Source: an uncultured Coriobacteriaceae bacterium (GTDB taxonomy: Bacteria; Actinomycetota; Coriobacteriia; Coriobacteriales; Eggerthellaceae). Taken from it: a stretch of DNA of 8,238 nt. A program made the translations under genes and the position numbers. Numbering within the stretch: position 1 is the first letter of the stretch; every line of letters starts with the position of its first letter. Below are positions 1 through 6,265 of this stretch, one piece after another. Below the pieces are notes generated by a model. That model had not been told where the DNA came from. It was given only the letters and a program-made list of their open reading frames with translations, and did no database searches. The DNA is taken from assembly GCA_900550385.1 (NCBI GenBank), contig URRZ01000086.1, forward strand, positions 1 through 8,238, given 5' to 3'.

Positions 1-36
1 TTCGCGCGCGTTTTGGTCGCGGACTTGTTCTGCCAT
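1..36 (-). CDS. Possible 5' end of a gene cut by the left window edge
   Basis: An ATG at position 36 on the minus strand opens a frame that reads MAEQVRDQNARE to the window edge without a stop. It lies 46 bases downstream of the tcdA stop on the same strand, so it could be the next gene of that operon. There is no good ribosome-binding site just before it; a GGGAGG lies about 40 bases upstream, too far to serve this ATG. Twelve codons are not enough to name a family or to prove that the frame is coding. Confidence 0.22.
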   Translation of the reverse strand, partial: MAEQVRDQNARE

Positions 37-82
37 GGCGCGCTGGCGGCGCGAAAGGGGTCGGCTTTTCCCGCCTCCCGCA

Positions 83-895
83 TCAGCCCACGCCGGCGAT
101 CTCGCATATCACGGCGCCGGCGATCATCTGTCCCATGATGGGGGGCATGTACGACGCGGTGCCCAAGTTCGACCGCTCGCTGCGCTCTGCCCCCTCGCGT
201 GCAGGCACACGCACGGGCTCCTCGCACGAGTACAGCACGCGCAGTCCGCGGATGCCGCGCTTGCGGCCCTCCTTGCGCATGATGCGGCACAGCGGGCAGT
301 TCACCGTGTCGTACACATCGGCGAGGCGCAGACACTCCGGATGCAGCTTGTTCGCCGCTCCCATGCTGCTGATCAGGCGGAACCCTTGCTGCTGGGCAAG
401 CTCGGCCAGCGCCAGCTTCACCGATACCGAGTCGATGGCGTCCACCACATAGTCCAGCTGCCCGCCGTCCGCCCGCGCCCAGGCGCGCGCCTCGTCCAGC
501 AGTCTCTCCAAGTTCTCGCGCAGCACCAGCATATGGCGCGTCTCCACGGCGACCAAGGGGTTGATGTCGGCCACCATGGCGCGCATGGCATCCACCTTGC
601 GCCGACCCAGCGTGCTGTGAAAGGCGATGGCCTGTCGGTTGATGTTGCTCGCCTGCACGATGTCGCGATCCACCAGGAACAGGCGCCCCACCCCGCCGCG
701 CGCGAGCGCCTCGACGCAGTTCGACCCCACGCCGCCCAAGCCCAGCACGACAACGTGCGCCGCAGCCAGCCGCTCCATGCCGTCGCGCCCCATCACCAGC
801 GTCAGCTTCTCGGTGGCTGCCCCCTCCGAAGCGGGCGCGGCGTCGGCGGGCTCCAGCACCGCGGGACGCGCGGCCCCTGCCGCTTCGCCGCTCAT
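83..895 (-). CDS. tcdA: tRNA threonylcarbamoyladenosine dehydratase (TcdA/CsdL, E1-like)
   Basis: A protein of 270 residues of the ThiF/MoeB/E1-like superfamily. TcdA uses ATP to dehydrate t6A at tRNA position 37 to cyclic ct6A, which helps decoding of ANN codons. The nucleotide-binding loop GLGGVGSNC (52-60) is followed by the acidic strand end VDRD (75-78), NINRQ (84-88), VVDAIDS (150-156) and SSMGAANKLHP (176-186). CPLCR (200-204) matches the conserved PLC of this subfamily. The arrangement fits TcdA better than MoeB or ThiF, which usually carry two CxxC zinc pairs. The ATG at 895 overlaps the stop of the upstream phospholipase gene as ATGA, which fixes the start and suggests translational coupling. 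The first 28 or so residues are an Ala/Glu-rich extension ahead of the usual fold. An anaerobe's sulphur-transfer E1 paralogue is the main alternative. Confidence 0.87.
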   Translation of the reverse strand: MSGEAAGAARPAVLEPADAAPASEGAATEKLTLVMGRDGMERLAAAHVVVLGLGGVGSNCVEALARGGVGRLFLVDRDIVQASNINRQAIAFHSTLGRRKVDAMRAMVADINPLVAVETRHMLVLRENLERLLDEARAWARADGGQLDYVVDAIDSVSVKLALAELAQQQGFRLISSMGAANKLHPECLRLADVYDTVNCPLCRIMRKEGRKRGIRGLRVLYSCEEPVRVPAREGAERSERSNLGTASYMPPIMGQMIAGAVICEIAGVG

Positions 896-1875
896 CGCAG
901 GAACGCCTCCCACGCATCCGCCTCGCGCTGCGCCTGCGCGAACCCGCGCGCGAAGCTGGCCTCGAGCTTGGCGCGGTCGGTCTCCTTGTTCGACACATCC
1001 ATCGACTCGGGGTAGAACACGCAGGCGGCGCCCGCCTTCTCCAAGCGCTCCACCTCGTCGCACAGCTCGTTGTAGGGCTGCCAGCGCTCGATGGTGCGCT
1101 GCGCGACCAGCGGGTGCTTGCGGAACATCAGCTTCAGCGCCTGGGCCAGGGCGCCGGATAGCGGCTTCTTGCGGTACCTGCGCGGGCGGGTGCGCACGAT
1201 GAAGAAGCGCTCGAACCCGTCGCGGCGCGCCGCCTCCAGGCAGATGCCCCAGCTGGTGCCCATCCCGCCGTCCATGTAGGTGCGCCCGTCGATCGGCGTG
1301 GGCGGCATGAAGAACGGCATGGTGGACGACGCGCGCACGCGCAGCCCCATGTCGCGCGGCGTGGGCATGTCGGCCTTCGTCCACGCCACGGTCTCGCCCG
1401 TATCCCAGTCGAAGGCCTCGATGTGCAGGTCGGCGGGGTTGGCGCGGAACACGTCCCATTTGAACGCCATGACGTCGTCGGTGCCCAAAAGCTCCTCCGC
1501 CAGCCCCTCGTACAGGTGCGCCGCGTTGAAGTAGCCGCGGCCGGCCAGCAGCGTGCCGATGCCGCCGAACTGCGGGTCGTCCACCAGATCGACGAACGAC
1601 GCCTTGGTGCGCGGGATGTCGCGCGAGAGGTAGTTGACGGTATGGCTCGACCCGGCGGAGATGCCGTACACGCGCGGGAAGTTCAGCCCGCGCTCGAGCA
1701 GCGTCGCCATCGCGCCGGCGGTGTAGCTGGCGCGCATGCCGCCGCCTTCGATGATGAGGGCGACGTCGGGGACGTTGATGGAGAGGTCCGCCGCCGCTTC
1801 GGGCAGGGCGATGGGCTCCGGCGCCGCCGCTTGCGGGGCCGCAGCCGGGGTCTGTGATGGTTTCGAAGTATCCAT
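892..1875 (-). CDS. Patatin-like phospholipase family protein
   Basis: A protein of 327 residues with the full Ser-Asp catalytic dyad of patatin hydrolases. The oxyanion-hole motif GGGMRA is at 44-49, the nucleophile elbow GISAG at 71-75 (Ser73), and the DGG motif at 202-204 (Asp202). The family cleaves acyl esters of phospholipids or other lipids; the substrate here is unknown. The body resembles the bacterial YjjU-like subfamily, with a C-terminal part (about 230-327) rich in Arg and Glu. The first 35 residues are Ala/Pro-rich and probably disordered; I see no signal peptide, so it is likely cytoplasmic or peripheral to the membrane. The ATG at 1875 is chosen because the frame upstream runs into the divergent promoter and the opposite gene. 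It is the first gene of an operon with tcdA. A TATACT box only 7 bases before the ATG suggests a leaderless or nearly leaderless mRNA. Confidence 0.88.
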   Translation of the reverse strand: MDTSKPSQTPAAAPQAAAPEPIALPEAAADLSINVPDVALIIEGGGMRASYTAGAMATLLERGLNFPRVYGISAGSSHTVNYLSRDIPRTKASFVDLVDDPQFGGIGTLLAGRGYFNAAHLYEGLAEELLGTDDVMAFKWDVFRANPADLHIEAFDWDTGETVAWTKADMPTPRDMGLRVRASSTMPFFMPPTPIDGRTYMDGGMGTSWGICLEAARRDGFERFFIVRTRPRRYRKKPLSGALAQALKLMFRKHPLVAQRTIERWQPYNELCDEVERLEKAGAACVFYPESMDVSNKETDRAKLEASFARGFAQAQREADAWEAFLR

Positions 1876-1882
1876 GCAACGC

Positions 1883-1888
1883 AGTATA
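1883..1888 (-). promoter_or_regulatory. -10 box for the phospholipase-tcdA operon
   Basis: On the minus strand TATACT ends 7 bases before the ATG at 1875. A start of transcription 6-7 bases after the box would fall on or next to the ATG, implying a leaderless transcript. No Shine-Dalgarno sequence fits in the gap, which agrees with this. The -35 is poor: TTGTAG lies 15 bases upstream, and those bases overlap the -10 box of the opposite promoter. Confidence 0.45.
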
Positions 1889-1904
1889 GCCGCTCGGCCG
1901 GCGC

Positions 1905-1910
1905 TACAAT
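1905..1910 (+). promoter_or_regulatory. -10 box for the RNA methyltransferase gene
   Basis: TACAAT reads on the plus strand 73 bases before the preferred ATG at 1984. No clear -35 hexamer is seen 16-18 bases upstream. The element lies back to back with the minus-strand TATACT at 1883-1888, so the two promoters would be interlocked. If transcription starts near 1917 the leader is about 67 bases, or about 4 bases if the GTG at 1921 is the true start. Confidence 0.35.
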
Positions 1911-1972
1911 ACGGATCATCGTGAAGAAACCGAGGAAGATCGGCCGCGCCGGGCGCATCCGGCGCGGCCGCG

Positions 1973-1979
1973 AGGAAGG
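1973..1979 (+). promoter_or_regulatory. Ribosome-binding site that decides the methyltransferase start
   Basis: AGGAAGG lies 4 bases before the ATG at 1984. The in-frame GTG at 1921 has no such sequence before it, which is why the ATG is preferred. Confidence 0.5.
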
Positions 1980-1983
1980 CGCC

Positions 1984-2973
1984 ATGGCAGACAGCCCCCG
2001 CGAACCGAAGCACCGCCCGATCCCCGAGAGCCTGCTGTGCAGGATCGCCGCCCAGTACGGCGACGAGGAGGCCCCAGGCATCCTGGAGGGCTTCGCCGCC
2101 CAGCGCGCCGTGACGTTGCGGGCGAACGCGCTGAAGGCCGATCGGGGCGCCGTCGCGCGGCAGCTCGATGAGGCCGGCATCGCATGGGAGCCCTCCCCCG
2201 CACCGGCCCTCGCCGACGCCTTCGTCATCCGCGGCGCGCGCGAGGACGCCGTCCGCGCCCTCCCCGCCTATGACGCGGGCGAGCTGTACCTGCAAAGCCT
2301 CTCCGCCATGCTGCCCGCCATCGCGCTCGACCCGAAACCCGGCGAGAACATCCTGGACATGGCGGCGGCGCCCGGCGGCAAGACATGCCACATGGCGGCG
2401 CTCTCAGGCGGCGGGGCGCTCATCACCGCCTGCGAGAAGAACCACGTGCGCGCCGAGCGGCTGCGCTACAACCTGGCCAAGCAGGGCGCCTCGCGCGTCA
2501 GCGTGATGGAATGCGACGCGCGCAAGCTGGACGAGTTCTTCAGCTTCGACAAGATCCTGTTGGACGCCCCCTGCAGCGGCTCGGGCACCGTGCAGGCCTC
2601 GGGCGGCTCCTGCAAGACCGGCTTCTCCGACGAGCTGCTCGCCCGCAGCGTGAAGGCGCAGCGGGCGCTTCTGGAGAAGGCGCTCGCCATCCTGAAGCCG
2701 GGCGGCCTTCTGGCCTACGCCACGTGCTCCATCTTGGAGGACGAGAACGAGCGCCTGGTCGAGCGCGTGCTGGACGGTTGGAGCGGCAAGGCGGCGAAAC
2801 CGCGCAAGGGCAAGGGCGCCGCGTGCAAGGCCGAGCTGGAAATCGAGCCGCTGCCCGACGGCCTGCTGGACGGCGTGCCGACGCTGCCCTGCCGCCTGCC
2901 GGGCGCGGCGGTGGTCCGCCCGACGGAGCTGTTCGAGGGGTTCTTCCTCGTGCTCATCCGGAAGGGGCGCTAG
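1984..2973 (+). CDS. NOL1/NOP2/Sun family m5C RNA methyltransferase
   Basis: A protein of 329 residues from the ATG at 1984. It is a SAM-dependent cytosine-5 RNA methyltransferase of the RsmB/RsmF/Sun group. Motif I LDMAAAPGGKT (124-134) binds SAM. Motif IV DAPCSGSG (194-201) and motif VI ATCS (247-250) carry the two cysteines, Cys197 and Cys248, used by m5C enzymes: one for base release and one as nucleophile. An N-terminal helper region (1-115) contains the typical LRANALKADR stretch (45-54). A Lys/Arg-rich insert (269-282) probably contacts RNA. At 329 residues it is shorter than RsmF or RsmB and lacks a clear NusB or PUA domain, so the exact rRNA or tRNA target cannot be told. A GTG at 1921 would add 21 basic residues; that longer form is possible if the mRNA is leaderless. 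Confidence 0.88.
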   Translation: MADSPREPKHRPIPESLLCRIAAQYGDEEAPGILEGFAAQRAVTLRANALKADRGAVARQLDEAGIAWEPSPAPALADAFVIRGAREDAVRALPAYDAGELYLQSLSAMLPAIALDPKPGENILDMAAAPGGKTCHMAALSGGGALITACEKNHVRAERLRYNLAKQGASRVSVMECDARKLDEFFSFDKILLDAPCSGSGTVQASGGSCKTGFSDELLARSVKAQRALLEKALAILKPGGLLAYATCSILEDENERLVERVLDGWSGKAAKPRKGKGAACKAELEIEPLPDGLLDGVPTLPCRLPGAAVVRPTELFEGFFLVLIRKGR

Positions 2974-2979
2974 GCGCCC
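2965..2979 (+). terminator. Short hairpin across the methyltransferase stop codon
   Basis: A perfect 6-bp inverted repeat, GGGCGC and GCGCCC, with the TAG stop codon as a 3-base loop. No T-run follows, so it is at best a weak stop or an mRNA 3'-end stabiliser. Confidence 0.22.
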
Positions 2980-3047
2980 GGAAGCGAGGGCGATCAGCCC
3001 CCGTCGACTCCATGGACGCTCGAGCACACGCTGGATCGCGATGCGGG

Positions 3048-3092
3048 CTGCGCCCTCCGTCGAGCCGCGGCAGCGGCCTCGGGAGGGCGCGG
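3048..3092. terminator. Strong hairpin between convergent genes (bidirectional terminator candidate)
   Basis: GCGCCCTCC at 3050-3058 pairs perfectly with GGAGGGCGC at 3082-3090. Inside it GAGCCGC (3062-3068) pairs with GCGGCCTC (3073-3080), with one bulged base and a four-base GGCA loop. The outer arms extend by a wobble and a C-G pair. It sits 76 bases past the methyltransferase stop and 4 bases past the zinc-ribbon stop, exactly where two convergent transcripts should end. No T-run flanks it on either strand, so it may work with Rho or as a 3' stabiliser rather than as a classic intrinsic terminator. Confidence 0.5.
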
Positions 3093-3094
3093 GA

Positions 3095-3412
3095 TCAGTC
3101 TCCGAACTCGAACAGATCCTCCAGGAAGCTGCCAGGCTTCTTCTTTTTCTTCTTCTTGTAGTCATCGCGGTAGCGGTCGTACTCGCGGTCATAGTCATAG
3201 CCGCGATCGCGGCCCTTTTCCTTGCCGCGGCCGCGATCATCCCAGCCGAGATCGTCCCGGGAGGGCGCTGCCGCAGCGGGCGTCGAGCGCTCGATGATCT
3301 TGTCCAGCTCGCCTCTATCGAGCCAGACGCCCCGGCATTGCGGGCAATAGTCGATCTCGATGCCCTGCCTCTCGCTCATCAGCAGGTCGACGTTGCAAAT
3401 GGGGCATTTCAT
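3095..3412 (-). CDS. zf-TFIIB-type zinc-ribbon protein with charged tail
   Basis: A small protein of 105 residues. CPIC (3-6) and CPQC (23-26) give the four zinc ligands of a zf-TFIIB zinc ribbon, followed by the typical RGVWLDRGELDKII (27-40). The middle (51-86) is low-complexity, rich in Asp, Arg, Tyr and Gly, and probably disordered. It ends in a run of seven lysines (86-92) and a conserved-looking tail, SFLEDLFEF, which resembles the C-terminus of other bacterial zf-TFIIB proteins. The family's role is not established; nucleic-acid binding is plausible from the zinc ribbon and basic tract. The ATG at 3412 has an excellent AAGGAGG (3420-3426 on the plus strand) 7 bases before it. The gene is monocistronic and convergent with the methyltransferase. 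Confidence 0.85.
   Translation of the reverse strand: MKCPICNVDLLMSERQGIEIDYCPQCRGVWLDRGELDKIIERSTPAAAAPSRDDLGWDDRGRGKEKGRDRGYDYDREYDRYRDDYKKKKKKKPGSFLEDLFEFGD
3123..3155 (+). terminator. Candidate intrinsic terminator for the methyltransferase transcript
   Basis: On the plus strand AGGAAGC (3123-3129) pairs with GCTTCTT (3136-3142) with one G-T wobble and a 6-base loop. A pyrimidine tract rich in T runs on to 3157. It lies 150 bases past the methyltransferase stop and inside the antisense of the zinc-ribbon gene, where the T-rich tract is the complement of its lysine codons. It is active in the plus direction only, if at all. Confidence 0.38.
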
Positions 3413-3471
3413 CGGGGTTCCTCCTTCGCGGACGGGGACGTGGCGCCTTCGGCGGCGGCTCCGACACCACG

Positions 3472-3477
3472 AGTATA
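3472..3477 (-). promoter_or_regulatory. -10 box for the zinc-ribbon gene
   Basis: TATACT on the minus strand, identical to the phospholipase -10 box. Transcription would start near 3465, giving a leader of about 53 bases before the ATG at 3412, with a strong Shine-Dalgarno in it. The -35 region is not consensus. Confidence 0.42.
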
Positions 3478-3505
3478 CCCGCCCGATCAGGTCCCTTCCG
3501 CCAAC

Positions 3506-3523
3506 GGTTACCCCGCCGTAACC
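3506..3523. promoter_or_regulatory. Perfect inverted repeat GGTTAC-N6-GTAACC, operator candidate
   Basis: Two 6-base arms with a 6-base spacer of CCCGCC. The arms are A/T-richer than the surrounding DNA. Its centre lies about 49 bases upstream of the inferred zinc-ribbon transcription start, a usual place for an activator. It could also serve the surface-protein gene about 290 bases away. The regulator is unknown. Confidence 0.4.
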
Positions 3524-3797
3524 ATCCCGCGCCGAAACCGCGGGGAATCTGCGGCGGATGGGCGTGAAGGGCAGGCGGCATCCGAAGGAGACGTGAGATC
3601 CGAACCCATCAGATACGCGAAAGATGCGAACGGTCGGCGCGAAAGCCCATGGCGCTAGCATGATTCCCGTCGGGGATGCCGCAGGGGCATCCAGAGGCGG
3701 GGCGGCGCATCCGAGTCGGACGGGGGCGCGCGCAACGTCGGGCGGCATCCCACGGCGCCAGGAATCCGCAGCGGCGGGCCGATGCGCCCGCCGCGAG

Positions 3798-3804
3798 AAG
3801 GAGG
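3798..3804 (+). promoter_or_regulatory. Ribosome-binding site that decides the surface-protein start
   Basis: AAGGAGG lies 7 bases before the ATG at 3812. The in-frame ATG at 3782 lies upstream of this site and has no such sequence of its own. Starting at 3812 also places MRRLLAKG directly before the hydrophobic signal segment. Confidence 0.75.
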
Positions 3805-3811
3805 GGGATCC

Positions 3812-6265
3812 ATGCGTCGGCTCCTTGCGAAGGGAATCGGGCCCGCACGGGCCATCGGGATCATCGGCATCGTCGCGCTGCTGCTCGCATGCGCGCTCCT
3901 GCTGGCAGTCGCCCCGAAGCCGCCTGCCGGCCTCGCCTCCAGCGCCGTCAACAGCGGCGATCCGTTCGAGAACGGCGACTTCACCTGGGACGGCAACACG
4001 CAGACGTACCGGATCGCCGGCATGGGCATCCGCGTGGGCGACATCTGGGAATCCGGCCGTCCGGGAAACGCCGGGCCGTTCCCCTACCCCGATTGCCTCT
4101 CGCGCGCATACGAGCTGAGCCAGCAGGGCATCGGCGGCGGGAACTTCCCGGGATGGGGCGTGTCCACATTCGACTACGGCAGCGTCTCGGTCGTCCGCAA
4201 CGACCGGGGCATCGTCTTTTCCGAGCTGCCCGACTGGGGCTGGTGCGCCCAATCGACCAACGACACGACCATACCCGACGAACGCGACGCGCGGCTCATC
4301 CTCGTCGAGGAGGAGTCGTGGTGGGACGACGAGGCCGGCGTCTACCACGGCTGCTTCGCCCTGCTGGTGGACAACGGCCACGAGCACGGCGTATGGGACC
4401 AGGCGACGATAGGCGGCTCCTACGTTTGGGCCGAATGGCAGGTCTACGGGAAGGTGCGGGTGGAGAAGAGCAGCGCGCTGCCGCAGACGACCGACGGGAA
4501 CGCGTGCTACTCCCTCGAAGGGGCAGAGTACGGGATCTACGGCACGCGCGAGGCTGCGCAGGCCGGCGAGGGCGCGCTCGCGACGCTCGCCACCGACGCG
4601 GAAGGCTCCGCGACCTCCGATGAGCTGCCGCCCGGAACCTACTACGTGCGGGAAGGGAAGGCCTCGCCCGGTTACGCCGTCGACGGGAAGGTCCATGAAG
4701 CGGAGGTGGAAGGCGGGAAGACCGCCGTCCTCCGGCTCGACGAGATCCCGCAGAGCAACCCCGTCGAAATCGTGGCGGCGAAGGTCGACGGGGAGACCGG
4801 CGAGGCGTCCCCGCAGGGGTCGGCGACGCTCGGGGGAGCCATCTTCCTCGTGCGCTACTACGACGGATCGTTCCGCACGGCGGAGGAGGCCGAAGCGTCG
4901 GGGGCGGCCGAAAGAAGCTGGACCGTGTCCACCGACGAGCACGGCGAGGCGCGGCTGGACGCCGGGCACCTCGCGGAAGGGGACGCGCTCTACCTCGACA
5001 GCGCGGGAAACCCGACGCTGCCTTTGGGAACCGTCCTCATCCAGGAGGTCGCCGCGCCCGAAGGGTACCTGCTCCCCGACCCGAACCCCGTCCACATCCG
5101 CGCGATCGATGCCCAAGGCGCGGCGGAGACGGTGAGCTCCTTCGAAGCGCCCGTCAACGAGGAGAACCCCATCCGCGGCGGGGCGGCGCTGCGCAAGGTG
5201 GATGCGGAAACCCCCGACGGCGCCGCCCAAGGAGCGGCAACGCTCGACGGCGCGGTGTTCCGCATCGTCAACCGGTCGGATCATGCCGTCGTCGCGAACG
5301 GCGAGACGGTGGCGCCCGGCGAGCCGATAGCCGATTTCACGACCGCCGACGGCGCCTTCGAGACGCGCGCGGACCTGCTCCCCTACGGCTCGTACTCCAT
5401 CGAGGAGATCGGGGCGCCGGGAGGCTACCTCGGCTCCGACGAGGTGCTCGGGTTCTCCATCGAGGAGGACGGCCAGGTGGTCCGCTTCGAGGAGGGAGGC
5501 TCCTACGCCGACAGCGTGAAGCGGGGCGATCTGGAGTTCCGGAAGAAGGACCAGGCGACCGGCACCGTGCTGGGCGGCGTGCCGTTCCGCATCTCCTCGG
5601 AAACCACCGGCGAGGCGCACATCCTGGTGACCGACGCGAACGGCTACGCCTCGACCTCGTCGGAATGGAACAGGCACAGCGTCCGCACCAACGCGAACGA
5701 TGCGGAGGGGGAAGAAGGCTTCGACGAGGCCGCGGGGATCTGGTTCTCCGGAACGGACGGCTCCACGGGCGCGCCCGTCGACGACGGGCGCGGGGCGCTC
5801 CCCTACGACACCTACACGATAGAGGAGCTGCCGTGCGCGGCGAACGAAGGCAGGCAGCTGGTGGCCCAGCGCGGGATCGCCGTCACGCGGGATGGCGCGA
5901 CCGTCGATCTGGGAACCATCGACGACCCCCGGGCGTCGATCGGGACCGAGGCCCGCGACGGATCCGACGGCGACCACGTGCTGGCGGCGGAAGGCCGCAT
6001 CCGCATCGTCGACCGCGTGCTGTATTCGGGGCTCGTGCCGGGGCGCGAATACACGGCATCCGGCGTCCTCATGGACAAGAGCACGGGAGAGCCTGCGGAT
6101 TTCGGGAACGGGCCCGTCACGGCGGAGGCGTCCTTCACGCCATCTTCCCCGAACGGCTCGGTCGAAGTGACGCTCGAGGCGGAGATCCCGCCGTCCGCGG
6201 CAGATGCGGCGGGCGGATCGCCGGCGGCGGCGGAAACCCCGGCTACGGAGACGAATGAGGCGTAA
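3812..6265 (+). CDS. VaFE/CnaB-domain surface protein, cut by an in-frame stop
   Basis: The open part encodes 817 residues of a secreted, probably wall-anchored adhesin or pilin-like protein. Residues 1-45 are a signal peptide: basic start, hydrophobic 14-34, Ala/Ser-rich cleavage area. Residues 46-210 are an N-terminal domain rich in Trp and Gly, with a WCAQ at Cys145. Four CnaB-like (SpaA prealbumin) domains follow at about 211-316, 317-453, 454-569 and 570-705. Each has an early lysine (such as Lys219 and Lys462) and a strand such as YYVRE, VLIQE, YSIEE or YTIEE carrying the glutamate expected to catalyse isopeptide bonds. From 706 a VaFE repeat begins (PRASIGTEARDG). The TAA at 6263-6265 stops it inside this domain, so the protein would lack its anchor and could be shed. 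The same frame stays open to 6682. Most likely one gene broken by a point mutation or a sequence error. Confidence 0.85.
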   Translation: MRRLLAKGIGPARAIGIIGIVALLLACALLLAVAPKPPAGLASSAVNSGDPFENGDFTWDGNTQTYRIAGMGIRVGDIWESGRPGNAGPFPYPDCLSRAYELSQQGIGGGNFPGWGVSTFDYGSVSVVRNDRGIVFSELPDWGWCAQSTNDTTIPDERDARLILVEEESWWDDEAGVYHGCFALLVDNGHEHGVWDQATIGGSYVWAEWQVYGKVRVEKSSALPQTTDGNACYSLEGAEYGIYGTREAAQAGEGALATLATDAEGSATSDELPPGTYYVREGKASPGYAVDGKVHEAEVEGGKTAVLRLDEIPQSNPVEIVAAKVDGETGEASPQGSATLGGAIFLVRYYDGSFRTAEEAEASGAAERSWTVSTDEHGEARLDAGHLAEGDALYLDSAGNPTLPLGTVLIQEVAAPEGYLLPDPNPVHIRAIDAQGAAETVSSFEAPVNEENPIRGGAALRKVDAETPDGAAQGAATLDGAVFRIVNRSDHAVVANGETVAPGEPIADFTTADGAFETRADLLPYGSYSIEEIGAPGGYLGSDEVLGFSIEEDGQVVRFEEGGSYADSVKRGDLEFRKKDQATGTVLGGVPFRISSETTGEAHILVTDANGYASTSSEWNRHSVRTNANDAEGEEGFDEAAGIWFSGTDGSTGAPVDDGRGALPYDTYTIEELPCAANEGRQLVAQRGIAVTRDGATVDLGTIDDPRASIGTEARDGSDGDHVLAAEGRIRIVDRVLYSGLVPGREYTASGVLMDKSTGEPADFGNGPVTAEASFTPSSPNGSVEVTLEAEIPPSAADAAGGSPAAAETPATETNEA

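Larger units (their letters stand above)
3413..3811. other. 399-bp gene-free divergent region
   Basis: This stretch separates the start of the zinc-ribbon gene (minus) from the start of the surface-protein gene (plus). The reading frames across it have no ribosome-binding site or family resemblance and look like products of high GC content. It holds the zinc-ribbon promoter at 3472-3477, the inverted repeat at 3506-3523, and the ribosome-binding site of the surface gene at 3798-3804. I could not find a convincing plus-strand promoter for the surface gene; weak A/T-richer spots near 3610-3665 (for example TAGCAT) lack a -35. Expression could depend on an activator or on an atypical sigma factor. 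Confidence 0.55.

Noticed and set aside
35..1015. Plus-strand frame of 326 codons opposite tcdA
   Set aside because: Low-complexity His/Arg/Ala translation, antisense to a gene with clear E1-like motifs.
83..1879. A 598-codon minus-strand frame that includes tcdA
   Set aside because: Upstream of the ATG at 895 it reads the phospholipase gene in the wrong frame; the Arg/His/Ala-rich text there has no family features.
1921..1983. GTG start giving the methyltransferase 21 more basic residues
   Set aside because: No ribosome-binding site and no family match for the extension; kept only as a possibility if the mRNA is leaderless.
3041..3658. Plus-strand frame with a hydrophobic stretch that looks like membrane helices
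   Set aside because: The LLLFLLLVVIAVAVVL-like text is the complement of the lysine and Asp/Tyr codons of the zinc-ribbon gene, and there is no ribosome-binding site.
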